Positions 44,398 through 55,663 of a stretch of 64,000 nt of DNA are shown piece by piece. How positions within the stretch are numbered: position 1 is the first letter of the stretch; each line of letters opens with the position of its first letter. Source of the DNA: Burkholderiales bacterium. GTDB taxonomy: Bacteria > Pseudomonadota > Gammaproteobacteria > Burkholderiales > Burkholderiaceae. The DNA lies in NCBI GenBank assembly GCA_026225235.1, contig JAMFSK010000039.1, positions 83,534-147,533 of the forward strand, written 5' to 3'. The notes beneath the pieces were generated by a model, which did not search any database, was not told where the DNA came from, and saw only the letters and a program-made list of their open reading frames with translations. Both the position numbers and the translations under genes were made by a program.

Positions 44398-45313
44398 CGC
44401 GGCGGCCGCCGCGACACCCCCAGCCGGAGAGCACGCGGCAGTGCCGGTGCCACGCGGGCAACTGCAGCATCTGCGTCGCGAACGAGCGGCACGATGGCAG
44501 ATGCTGTTCCTGCTGGTCGTGGTTCTCGGGCCGATTGTCGTCTATCCCTTATTCCGGCTGCTCACGCTGAGCGTCTCGGGCGAGCACGGCTTGAGCTTTG
44601 CACCCTATGTGCGGTTCTTCGGCAACGCCGATACGCGCGGGGTCATCTTCACCACGATCTGGATCCTCTTCGCGAGTGCCGGGCTGGCGTCGTTGCTCGG
44701 CATCGCTATCGCCGCGCTATTGCACTTCAGGCCCTTCCCGGGCGCGCGGCTACTGACCCGATTTCTCGAATTGTTCGTGGCGTTCCCGTCCTTCCTGGTC
44801 GCCTTCACCCTGATCTTCCTCTACGGCTCGCAAGGCTCGGTCAGCATTGCCATCCAGGACCTGTTGCATCTCGACAAGGCGCCGCTCGATTTTCTGTTCG
44901 GCACGGGTGGGGTGGTGCTCGCGGAAGTCGTGTTCTTTGCGCCCTTCGTCGTGCGGCCCACGCTCGCTTCGTTTGCGCTGCTCGATATGCGGATCATCGA
45001 AGCCGCACGCAGCCTCGGCGCGAACAGCCTGATGGTGGCGATGCGCGTGGTGCTGCCGCTCGCGTGGCCCGGTATCGCGGCGGGCACGATCCTCTGCTTT
45101 CTGCTCACGCTCAATGAATTCGGCATCTTGCTGGTGCTCGGCAGCGCCCGGCTCGTGACGCTGCCCGTCGCCATCTTCAGTGCCGCCACGGTCGATCTCG
45201 ATCTCAACGCTGCCGCCGCGGGCGCCGTGCTGATGCTCGTGATGTCTCTGTCGCTTTACTTGCTCTACCGCCATGTCAACCAACGCCACGCCCAACGCTC
45301 CCCGAGCCGCTAA
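44375..45313 (+). CDS. phnU: 2-Aminoethylphosphonate ABC importer, permease
   Basis: The 312-residue inner-membrane permease has about six helices. The first helix MLFLLVVVLGPIVVYPLFRLL follows a 50-residue polar N-terminus, and the EAA loop reads LDMRIIEAARSLGANSLMVAMRVVLPL. ATG 44375 lies inside phnT (23-nt overlap) and the 3' end overlaps phnV by 41 nt, indicating translational coupling. Confidence 0.9.
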   Translation: MSFSSVPDAAAAATPPAGEHAAVPVPRGQLQHLRRERAARWQMLFLLVVVLGPIVVYPLFRLLTLSVSGEHGLSFAPYVRFFGNADTRGVIFTTIWILFASAGLASLLGIAIAALLHFRPFPGARLLTRFLELFVAFPSFLVAFTLIFLYGSQGSVSIAIQDLLHLDKAPLDFLFGTGGVVLAEVVFFAPFVVRPTLASFALLDMRIIEAARSLGANSLMVAMRVVLPLAWPGIAAGTILCFLLTLNEFGILLVLGSARLVTLPVAIFSAATVDLDLNAAAAGAVLMLVMSLSLYLLYRHVNQRHAQRSPSR

Positions 45314-46151
45314 CGCGGCGCCGCCGGCCTTCACCCCGGTCTCGCCGGGGCGGCGGCGGCTGCGTCGGCTCGTCGGTATGGCCGGCGTCGCGCTCGCAGC
45401 GCTGATCTGCTTCTGGCTCTTCGTGCTGCCGGTGGTCGTCGTTGCGCTGTCGAGCGTCGCGGCGCACTGGTCCGGCACGATCCTGCCGACCGGTTTCAGC
45501 CTGCGCTGGTTCGAGCGGCTCGGTGAGAGCGATGTCGATGCCTTGACGACGAGCATCGTGGTCGGCTTCACGGTCGCGGGGCTCGGCACATTGCTGGGTC
45601 TGTGGATCGCGCTAGCCGTCGAAGGCCGCGATCGCAAAGGCCTCGGCGCGCTGGTGGACGCCGTGGCGATGTTGCCCAACGGCGTACCGAGTGTCGTGCT
45701 CGGCCTCGCCGTACTGATTGCGTATCACAAGCGGCCGCTCGATCTGTCGAGCTCGTCGGCCATCGTGATCCTAGTCCAGCTCGCGCTGGTGCTGCCGTTT
45801 TGCTATCGCTGTGCGGCCGCCGCGCTGCGGCCCGAACTCACGGTGTTGCGCGAAGCTGCCGCAAGCCTCGGCGCACCACCGTCGATGGTCCTGACCCGCG
45901 TCGTGCTGCCACAGCTCGTACCGGCACTGCGCGCGAGCCTCGCACTCGGTTTCGCCCTGTCGCTCGGCGAACTCGGTGCGACGCTGACCGTCTACCCCCC
46001 AGGTTTCGCGACCGTACCGATCGTGGTGGTCGGACAGGTCGAACGCGGCTACTACCTGCCGGCTTCTGCCCTTTCGCTGATCATGCTGGTCGCGTCGCTC
46101 GCCGCCCTGTCACTGATTGCAGTCAAGATGCCCGGCCGCCGCAAGGTCTGA
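45273..46151 (+). CDS. phnV: 2-Aminoethylphosphonate ABC importer, permease
   Basis: The 292-residue permease has the EAA loop LTVLREAAASLGAPPSMVLTRVVLPQ, then LALGFALSLGELGATLTVYPPG typical of the second permease of such importers. The start ATG 45273 is 41 nt inside phnU; later in-frame starts would lose the N-terminal polar region but not the first helix. A 166-nt gap follows before phnR. Confidence 0.9.
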   Translation: MSTNATPNAPRAANAAPPAFTPVSPGRRRLRRLVGMAGVALAALICFWLFVLPVVVVALSSVAAHWSGTILPTGFSLRWFERLGESDVDALTTSIVVGFTVAGLGTLLGLWIALAVEGRDRKGLGALVDAVAMLPNGVPSVVLGLAVLIAYHKRPLDLSSSSAIVILVQLALVLPFCYRCAAAALRPELTVLREAAASLGAPPSMVLTRVVLPQLVPALRASLALGFALSLGELGATLTVYPPGFATVPIVVVGQVERGYYLPASALSLIMLVASLAALSLIAVKMPGRRKV

Positions 46152-46317
46152 CGAAAAGGCCGGAAACAGGCCCGAAAAGTCTGGATCAGGCTTAAGAAGC
46201 GCGCCTTAGTTTCTGAACTCATCTGCCCGTTCCTGAGTCTCTCGCGTCTTTGGCGCTGGCCCGGTCCTCGCCCGAAATTGTGGCAATTCGTGTTTTTATG
46301 TTGCATAATGAGGCAAG

Positions 46318-49813
<3,496 letters not shown>

Positions 49814-49927
49814 GCCGCTGAGGCTGGCCGCTTTAGGTTTGCAAGGTTGCGCGTATAAAAATGACATGCGATCCGCGTATAAGTGCGCGATCGACCCGCG
49901 CAACGGCGAACGAAAAGGAATCGCGGC

Positions 49928-50500
49928 ATGGCACTGAGCATTGAAGACATCCAGCAACTGTACGAGCAGCATGGCGGCATCGCCTATAGCGGCGAGCCCG
50001 TCACTCAGCTCGAGCACGCGCTGCAATCGGGTTTGCTCGCCGAGCAGGCCGGCGCGGACGAGGCCATGGTCGCGGCCGCGTTCCTGCACGACCTCGGTCA
50101 TCTGCTGAACCTGCAGGGGCATTCGCCCACCGTGCAAGGTATCGACGACCAGCACCAGTACTTTGCGCTGCCCTTCCTGCGGCGGATTCTGCCCGAGTCC
50201 GTACTCGAACCGATCCGGCTGCACGTCGATGCCAAGCGCTGCCTGTGTGCGATCGACGCCGACTATCTGGGCAAGCTGTCAGCCGACTCGGTACGCAGTT
50301 TGCGTCTGCAAGGCGGCGTGTTCAGCGCCGACGAAGCGAAGGTTTTTCTCGACAAACCGTATGCGAAGGACGCGATCCTCCTGCGGCACTGGGATGACAG
50401 CGCAAAGGTCGCAAGCCTGCCGACGCCGCGCCTGTCGCACTATATTGGAGTCGTCTCGTCGGTCGCCGAGCGGTTTGCGCAACAGCGCGCCTCAGCCTGA
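49928..50500 (+). CDS. HD-domain oxygenase-like protein of phosphonate operons (PhnZ-like)
   Basis: This 190-residue HD-domain protein has metal ligands His30 (QLEHALQ), His54/Asp55 and His58 (AAFLHDLGHLL), with His108-type residues further on. It resembles PhnZ, a mixed-valent diiron oxygenase that cleaves 1-hydroxy-AEP to glycine and phosphate. The partner dioxygenase (PhnY* type) is absent here, so the substrate is open. AAGGAA lies 8 nt before ATG 49928. A 114-nt gap separates it from phnY and a terminator follows. Confidence 0.85.
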   Translation: MALSIEDIQQLYEQHGGIAYSGEPVTQLEHALQSGLLAEQAGADEAMVAAAFLHDLGHLLNLQGHSPTVQGIDDQHQYFALPFLRRILPESVLEPIRLHVDAKRCLCAIDADYLGKLSADSVRSLRLQGGVFSADEAKVFLDKPYAKDAILLRHWDDSAKVASLPTPRLSHYIGVVSSVAERFAQQRASA

Positions 50501-50529
50501 ATCGGGCCGGACAGCCATCTGAAAAAAAA

Positions 50530-50565
50530 CGAGCCGCCGCGACGCCCATGCGTTGCGGCGGCTCG
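50530..50565. terminator. Bidirectional intrinsic terminator between the HD gene and pyrE
   Basis: CGAGCCGCCGC (50530-50540) pairs perfectly with GCGGCGGCTCG (50555-50565). A T-rich tail follows on the plus strand and an A-run (50522-50529) gives a T-tract on the minus strand. It separates two converging genes. Confidence 0.92.
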
Positions 50566-50572
50566 CTTTTCT

Positions 50573-51088
50573 TTATTCAGCGCCGTCGATCTGCGAGAAC
50601 GTGTACAAGCCCTTGAGCTCCACGCCGATTCCTGCAAGCGTTTCCTTGCCGCCCGTTTCGCGATCAATCACGCACAAGGCGAGATCGACCGGCACCCCGT
50701 CGGCACGTAGCTTCGCGACCGCGTCGGTGATGGCCCCGCCGCTCGACACCACGTCTTCGATCAGCACGATCTTGCGCCCGACGAGTTCCGCGCCCTCGGC
50801 GTACTGGCAGGTGCCGTACTCCTTGGCTTCCTTGCGGATGAAAGCCGCCGGCAAGCCGGTGACCTGGCTCAACATCGTCACGATCGGAATCCCGCCCATT
50901 TCGAGTCCGCCGAGCACTTCCGTGCCGGGCGGAATCAGGGGCACCATGGCTTCGGCAATCGCCTTGAGCAAAACCGGATCGGCCTCGAAACGGTACTTGT
51001 CGAAATAGATGTTGCTGCGCTTGCCTGAGCGCAGCAGGAAATCACCGGTCAGCTTGGAGACTTCACGGATACGTTTCGGAATATTCAT
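50573..51088 (-). CDS. pyrE: Orotate phosphoribosyltransferase
   Basis: The 171-residue enzyme of pyrimidine synthesis converts orotate and PRPP to OMP. The PRPP-binding motif KIVLIEDVVSSGGA is intact, and the N-terminal LTGDFLLRSGKRSNIYFDKYRF and the catalytic-loop segment FIRKEAKEYGTCQYAEGAEL are typical of the shorter PyrE subtype. The stop lies 7 nt from the terminator. Confidence 0.93.
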   Translation of the reverse strand: MNIPKRIREVSKLTGDFLLRSGKRSNIYFDKYRFEADPVLLKAIAEAMVPLIPPGTEVLGGLEMGGIPIVTMLSQVTGLPAAFIRKEAKEYGTCQYAEGAELVGRKIVLIEDVVSSGGAITDAVAKLRADGVPVDLALCVIDRETGGKETLAGIGVELKGLYTFSQIDGAE

Positions 51089-51297
51089 GGACGCCCTTTC
51101 TTGTGCAATATGGCTGCATTTGCCGCGGCCCCGAATTTACTAGAAAAGTGACAGGGCTGCGTCGGTTTCGCTCCACGGACCGCTGGTGTCCCGGCGCGGC
51201 AAGCCGATGACATGCCGTCGCCACCCGGATCGGCGACACTAGTGTCTGCCGGCCCGACGGGCCCTTCTCCCGCTGTGTAAAACGAACGCCACCGCCG

Positions 51298-52089
51298 ATG
51301 AACCGCCTGATCCACCGCACCTTTCTGGTCCTCGCCGCGCTTGCCGCCCTGTGCGCCGGCGCATGGAGCGCCCATGCGTCGAACCCCGATGCGCTCTGGC
51401 AAATCGTCAGCGAACAATGCGTGCCCGAGTCGCATGACCCGAGTCTCCACAATACCTGCGCCTTTGTTGATCCGGTCCAGGGCTATGCGGTGCTCAAGGA
51501 CATTCACGGGATCGGCCAGCACCTGCTGATTCCGACCGACCGCATCACCGGCATCGAGAGCCCGCGGCTCACGCAACCCGGCCTGCCGAACTACTGGCGC
51601 GATGCCTGGGAGGCGCGCAGCTATGTCGAACGGGCTATTCACACCCCGCTCAGCCGGGAAGACGTGGGCCTTGCGATCAATTCGACGAGCGGCCGCACGC
51701 AGAACCAGTTGCATATTCACATTGACTGTATGGATCCTGCAGTGGTGGCCGCGCTGGGGGCCCAAAAGGGTTCGATCAGTGAGCAATGGCAAGCACTCGC
51801 CGTGCCTCTGGATGGGCACCGCTACCGCGCGCGGCTGATCACCGATGCCACGCTGGCCCATACCGACCCGTTCGAGCTCCTGCTCGCCGACGTGCAATCG
51901 CGCGGCGTGTCGATGGCTGACCAGACCCTGCTGTTGACAGGTACGACGCTCGCCAACGGCCAGCCGGCTTTCATCCTGCTGAACGACCAGGTTAATGGCC
52001 TGGACCGCGCATCGGCCGAAGAACTGCTTGATCATGCCTGCCAGTTGCGCGGGCAGAACGCGCCCGCGGCGGCGAGCGCGGCAAACTAG
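51298..52089 (+). CDS. cdh: CDP-diacylglycerol diphosphatase
   Basis: The 263-residue exported HIT-like enzyme hydrolyses CDP-diacylglycerol to CMP and phosphatidate. It has a signal peptide (1-27, ending SAHA), then the DALWQIVSEQCVP start and the catalytic HIT-type block INSTSGRTQNQLHIHIDC. Its length matches Cdh proteins. It is divergent from pyrE (209-nt gap) and converges on the NrsF gene (10-nt gap). Confidence 0.92.
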   Translation: MNRLIHRTFLVLAALAALCAGAWSAHASNPDALWQIVSEQCVPESHDPSLHNTCAFVDPVQGYAVLKDIHGIGQHLLIPTDRITGIESPRLTQPGLPNYWRDAWEARSYVERAIHTPLSREDVGLAINSTSGRTQNQLHIHIDCMDPAVVAALGAQKGSISEQWQALAVPLDGHRYRARLITDATLAHTDPFELLLADVQSRGVSMADQTLLLTGTTLANGQPAFILLNDQVNGLDRASAEELLDHACQLRGQNAPAAASAAN

Positions 52090-52099
52090 GCCGCGTGCC

Positions 52100-52741
52100 T
52101 CACCAGCGCAAGACCCGCGGTCCGAGCAGAGCGCCGGCGACCGCCGGGATCAACATGCCGAGCACATACCAGATGGCCCAGAACGAAACGGCCATTTCCG
52201 GGCAATGCAGGCTGTAGGCAATCGTCGCAGTCGCGCCCGCGAGCAAGCCGCCCGCCGCGCCGGCCAGACGCAGTTGAGTCGGCGCGAGGCCGCGCATCGC
52301 AATCAGAATGGCGATCAAGGTCGGTACCGACAACATGGCGATATTGAGCGGACACACCCGCCAGGTGCTGCCGAGCAGAAGTCCGACCCGATCGGCCGGC
52401 GCCGCGGAGAGAAGCACCACGATCGCCGCCACCCAGACCACGGCCAGTGGCAGAGCGATGGCCAGCCACGCCTTGCCGGCGGCGACGCCCGGCCGCGACA
52501 CACGGGTGGTCATCCACAGGGCGGCAGCGCCTAGTGCGAACGGCAAGGCCAGCTTGGCCCAGAACAACGGCACATAGATCACCTGTCCGATATCGGGCCG
52601 CACACCGAACAGCACTTCCATCAGCAGCAGCGCGCCGACCCCGCCGAGCACGAGCGCGGTGCTGAAGCGTTTGACCGGGACGCGCCGGTCGACCGGCGCG
52701 ACGCCGGAAGCTAGCATTGAAATCAGATCGTCCGTCTTCAT
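52100..52741 (-). CDS. NrsF-type anti-sigma factor (DUF1109)
   Basis: The 213-residue inner-membrane protein has six predicted helices and the family start [21 protein letters not shown] conserved Cys is present in [11 protein letters not shown] and in [13 protein letters not shown]; in NrsF proteins, periplasmic-side cysteines sense stress (metals, oxidants). The start overlaps the ECF sigma stop by 4 nt, the standard sigma/anti-sigma pair arrangement. Confidence 0.88.
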   Translation of the reverse strand: MKTDDLISMLASGVAPVDRRVPVKRFSTALVLGGVGALLLMEVLFGVRPDIGQVIYVPLFWAKLALPFALGAAALWMTTRVSRPGVAAGKAWLAIALPLAVVWVAAIVVLLSAAPADRVGLLLGSTWRVCPLNIAMLSVPTLIAILIAMRGLAPTQLRLAGAAGGLLAGATATIAYSLHCPEMAVSFWAIWYVLGMLIPAVAGALLGPRVLRW

Positions 52742-53310
52742 GATGCGCCTCGAATCTTCGCGGCCAATGCCTTGAGGCCGCGATGTACGCCGATTTTGAC
52801 CGCCGACTCCGACAGCCCGATAAGCTCAGCTGTCTCGGCGACAGACAGGCCTTGCAACTTCACATGGACGATGGGCAGTCGCTGCTTGTCGGGCAGGCCA
52901 TCGAGCAATTTTCCGACATCGCGCCTCGCGTCGTCGGCGAGCCCATCGGAGCTCTCGAAGATCTCGAGATAGTCGTCGAGCGGCTCATTGAGCGCTTCAT
53001 GGCGCGATCGCGCCCTGAAGAAGTCCATTAATTTGTAGCGGGCGACCGCGTGGACCCACGCCGTCAGTGGCTGGTCAGCGCGATACGTGTGGCGCCCGTT
53101 GTGCACGGCGAGCAGGGTCTCCTGCACCACATCTTCGACATCGTCCTGCATCTGATACAGGCGCTTGCGCAGAAAAGCGCGCAAATGCCCACTCAGTGCG
53201 TCGAGAAATGCCCGATACGCGGCCGAGTCGCCGTCGAGCCCTGCGAGGAACAGCGCTTTAAGCCGTTCCTCGACGGGGCGCGGTGGCCCACCTTCTGTAG
53301 TTCGATTCAT
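52738..53310 (-). CDS. ECF sigma factor, SigF/EcfF type
   Basis: This 190-residue sigma factor has region 2 (residues about 30-100; [46 protein letters not shown] read in parts) and region 4 (about 130-185; [44 protein letters not shown]), typical of ECF factors paired with NrsF. The only ATG near the N-terminus is 53310. The -10 of its own predicted promoter (53301-53326) overlaps this start, so the autoregulated transcript may begin downstream of the ATG; either a second promoter or a rare start codon is needed. Confidence 0.9.
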   Translation of the reverse strand: MNRTTEGGPPRPVEERLKALFLAGLDGDSAAYRAFLDALSGHLRAFLRKRLYQMQDDVEDVVQETLLAVHNGRHTYRADQPLTAWVHAVARYKLMDFFRARSRHEALNEPLDDYLEIFESSDGLADDARRDVGKLLDGLPDKQRLPIVHVKLQGLSVAETAELIGLSESAVKIGVHRGLKALAAKIRGAS

Positions 53311-53326
53311 CGGGCGTTTTGGTTAC
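53301..53326 (-). promoter_or_regulatory. Predicted SigF-type ECF promoter on the sigma gene
   Basis: On the minus strand GTAACC (53326-53321) is followed by exactly 16 nt and CGAA (53304-53301), then CTAC. This is the recalled consensus of the Caulobacter SigF promoters (GTAACC-N16-CGAA). It overlaps the sigma gene start codon. An identical arrangement lies on the opposite strand at 53413. Confidence 0.75.
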
Positions 53327-53412
53327 AGCGAGCAGAAAGTAAGTTGCCACACTACCATCTCGCCCCCTGCAGCCCAAAAATCGTTCTCCAGGAAAAAAAA
53401 CTGGCGACGGGT

Positions 53413-53438
53413 GTAACCCATTCGCGTGCTTTGTCGAA
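53413..53438 (+). promoter_or_regulatory. Predicted SigF-type ECF promoter for the cytochrome b/molybdopterin operon
   Basis: GTAACC (53413-53418), 16 nt, CGAA (53435-53438), then CTAC: identical in all fixed positions to the promoter on the sigma gene. It lies 48 nt before the cytochrome b start, and GGGAG lies near that start. It predicts ECF control of the genes at 53486, 54135 and possibly 55004. Confidence 0.82.
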
Positions 53439-53485
53439 CTACCTGAGGACATCAACGCAAACGCACAGAAAGAGGGAGACGCACA

Positions 53486-54112
53486 GTGAACGCGATACCG
53501 CAAGCAAACTCCCTCAGCAGACCCGTTCGGCCGATTCAGCCGGTATGGGTGCGCATTTCACACTGGCTCAACGCGCTGGCTGCCGTATTGATGGCGACCT
53601 CGGGGTGGCGGATTTACGACGCGTCGCCCATCTTCGCTGGCTTTGTCATTCCGAAAGCCATCACGCTCGGCGGCTGGCTCGGCGGCGCACTCCAGTGGCA
53701 TTTCGCCGCGATGTGGTTGCTGTTCTTCAACGGGATCTTCTATCTCGTCATGAACATTGCAACCGGCCGTATCAAACGCAAGTTTTTCCCGCTCTCGCCG
53801 CGTGCCATCCTTCATGACCTCGGCGAGGCACTTAAAGGTCATCTGTCACACGCCGATCCGAGCAAGTACAACGCCGTGCAGAAATTTGCCTATCTGTTCG
53901 CGATACTCGACCTCATCGTGCTCGTGCTCTCGGGCCTCGCGATCTGGAAGTCGGTTCAGTTTCCGCTGCTGCGGGATGTGATGGGCGGATATGACTCCGC
54001 ACGCGTGGTCCATTTCTGCGCGATGTCCCTGCTGGTCGCGTTCGTCGTCGTTCATGTGGTGATGGTCGCGCTGGTGCCGCGCTCACTGCTCACGATGATT
54101 CGCGGACGCTGA
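53486..54112 (+). CDS. Cytochrome b561-type membrane electron-transfer protein
   Basis: This 208-residue inner-membrane cytochrome (GTG start, GGGAG upstream) has four helices with candidate haem ligands: His in VWVRISHWLNALAAVLM, WHFAAMWLLFF, and VVHFCAMSLLVAFVVVHVVMV. It is the likely quinone-linked partner of the molybdopterin protein encoded 22 nt downstream, analogous to the MsrP-MsrQ pairing but with a b561-type membrane subunit. Confidence 0.88.
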   Translation: MNAIPQANSLSRPVRPIQPVWVRISHWLNALAAVLMATSGWRIYDASPIFAGFVIPKAITLGGWLGGALQWHFAAMWLLFFNGIFYLVMNIATGRIKRKFFPLSPRAILHDLGEALKGHLSHADPSKYNAVQKFAYLFAILDLIVLVLSGLAIWKSVQFPLLRDVMGGYDSARVVHFCAMSLLVAFVVVHVVMVALVPRSLLTMIRGR

Positions 54113-54134
54113 TCACGACTCGAGGAAGCCCAAC

Positions 54135-54911
54135 ATGAAAATCGTGAAACCTCAACGCATGACCGTCGATCGCGAATCGCTGGCCATCGACGTGCGCCGT
54201 GAGCTCGATGCACCCGCACGTCGTCTGTTCGGCAAACGCATCCTCACGCTTGGCGGCCTGGCGATGCTCTCCGGCTGCAGCATCTCCGACGACAAGTCCG
54301 TCGAGACCTTTCTGAGCCGCGTCTCGCGAATCAACGACACCGTGCAAGGCTGGCTGTTTGACCCGAACCATCTGGCGCCGACGTACTCCGAAGCACAGAT
54401 CACGCGGCCGTTTCCATTCAATGCGTTTTACGGCGAGGACGAGGCGCCGGCCGTCGATGGCGACGCATTCCGGCTGAAGGTGAGCGGGCTCGTGCGGAAC
54501 ACCCGGTCGTGGACGCTCGCCGAACTCAATGCCTTGCCGAAAACCGAGCAGATCACCCGTCATATCTGCGTCGAGGGCTGGAGCGCCATCGGTCGATGGG
54601 GTGGAACACCGTTTTCGGAGTTCCTCAAGCGCGTCGGTGCGGATACCTCGGCGAAGTATGTCGGCTTCAAGTGTGCCGATGACTATTACGAAAGCATCGA
54701 CATGCCGACCGCCCTGCATTCGCAGACCCTGCTCGCCTTTACCTACGACGGCCAGCAGTTACCGCGCAAGTATGGCTATCCCATGAAGCTCCGGATGCCG
54801 ACCAAGCTCGGCTACAAGAATCCGAAACACATCATGGAAATTTTTGTAACCAACACCTTCCCTGGCGGCTATTGGGTCGACCAGGGCTACAACTGGTTCG
54901 GAGGCTCTTGA
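54135..54911 (+). CDS. Molybdopterin-dependent oxidoreductase (sulfite-oxidase/MsrP fold)
   Basis: The 258-residue protein has a molybdopterin-binding domain of the sulfite-oxidase family with the Mo-ligating Cys145 in RHICVEGWSAIGRWGG, the strands FRLKVSGLVRNTRSWTLAEL and KYVGFKCADDYYESIDM, and the end GYKNPKHIMEIFVTN. The N-terminus has RRLFGKRILTLGGLAMLSGCS, which resembles a twin-arginine export signal with a lipobox-like Cys48. It probably acts in the periplasm with the cytochrome b. Role in reductive repair of oxidised thioethers or in S-oxide reduction is inferred. Confidence 0.88.
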   Translation: MKIVKPQRMTVDRESLAIDVRRELDAPARRLFGKRILTLGGLAMLSGCSISDDKSVETFLSRVSRINDTVQGWLFDPNHLAPTYSEAQITRPFPFNAFYGEDEAPAVDGDAFRLKVSGLVRNTRSWTLAELNALPKTEQITRHICVEGWSAIGRWGGTPFSEFLKRVGADTSAKYVGFKCADDYYESIDMPTALHSQTLLAFTYDGQQLPRKYGYPMKLRMPTKLGYKNPKHIMEIFVTNTFPGGYWVDQGYNWFGGS

Positions 54912-55003
54912 GACGCGTCTGAGCGGGAGGGCCCGCCGAGCATCGTCAGGACATTCGATTTACCCGGCAAGTCCGGATTTTCTTAACGTATCAAGAGGTC
55001 GCC

Positions 55004-55249
55004 ATGAAACTGTTCATTACCGCTGCACTCGCCGCCACGCTCGCACTGACCGGCACCGTTGCCTTCGCTCAAGCCAGCGATTCGATGGCTAAAGACTCGA
55101 TGGCAAAAGATTCCATGTCGAAGGATTCAATGTCCAAGGACTCGATGTCGAAAGATTCGATGGGCAAGGATTCGATGGCAAAGGGCGACAACATGAAGCA
55201 CGACTCGATGGGCAAGGATCATCCGGCCTCGGGCGCCATGGCGCAATAA
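55004..55249 (+). CDS. Pentapeptide MXKDX-repeat secreted protein
   Basis: The 81-residue secreted protein has a signal peptide (1-23, ending GTVAFA) and then nine or so pentapeptides of the form D-S-M-A/S/G-K, with hydrophilic ends. The DNA repeats with a 15-nt period (about 55080-55190). Such proteins often sit next to SigF-type ECF loci. Its Met-rich composition could scavenge oxidants or bind metal, but that is inference. Co-transcription with the upstream operon (93-nt gap) is likely. Confidence 0.82.
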   Translation: MKLFITAALAATLALTGTVAFAQASDSMAKDSMAKDSMSKDSMSKDSMSKDSMGKDSMAKGDNMKHDSMGKDHPASGAMAQ

Positions 55250-55625
55250 TCGCGCGGTCCGCCGGAGGGCGATCCGCGGATGGATCGTCGCTTCGCTCTC
55301 TGGCCCGCTTGTGATCCTGGTCGGCACGCAGCAAACCCGCGCCGTCGCCGACCCGCGTGCTCGTGTTCCCTTCTGCTTCATCCCCGCCGCCTGCCTTCCC
55401 CCTTAACCGTCTACCTCGCCTTTCGCCTGTCTGCGTCACCCCTCGCCTGCCCACCTCATCGTCCGCCTGCCCCGCCCCCTCGTCTCCCGGCCTCTCCCAT
55501 CGTCCGACCCCGCTTCATCCCTACCGTCTTCAGCCTCGCCGTGCGCTCGGCATCTTCCGCCGACTTGCACGCCATAGGGTCAATCCTGTTGCGTTCGCCT
55601 GGTATCGCATGATAACTTTGGTCAC
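55250..55625. repeat. Non-coding C/T-rich tract (about 55340-55560)
   Basis: This 375-bp gap has a long polypyrimidine bias on the plus strand, rich in CCT and CTC with short CGCC units. No regular period is found. ORFs here consist of low-complexity sequence and are not accepted as genes. Confidence 0.55.
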
Positions 55626-55637
55626 TAATACGAATTA
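55626..55637. promoter_or_regulatory. Candidate LacI-type operator (TAAT-ACGA-ATTA)
   Basis: TAATACGAATTA is a 12-bp imperfect palindrome, flanked by TTTGG (55617-55621) and CCAAA (55644-55648) as an outer inverted repeat. It lies 27 nt before the LacI regulator start, the expected location of an autoregulatory site. Confidence 0.35.
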
Positions 55638-55663
55638 CTAACGCCAAATTGCAGAAAAAATCG

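Noticed and set aside
43297..45679. Long antisense frames (354 and 309 codons) opposite phnT/phnU/phnV
   Set aside because: Typical mirror frames of high-GC coding DNA; the plus-strand genes carry all ABC transporter motifs.
55080..55190. Short-period repeats that could be mistaken for a CRISPR array
   Set aside because: The 15-nt period codes for pentapeptides in one frame and there are no unique spacers of CRISPR size.
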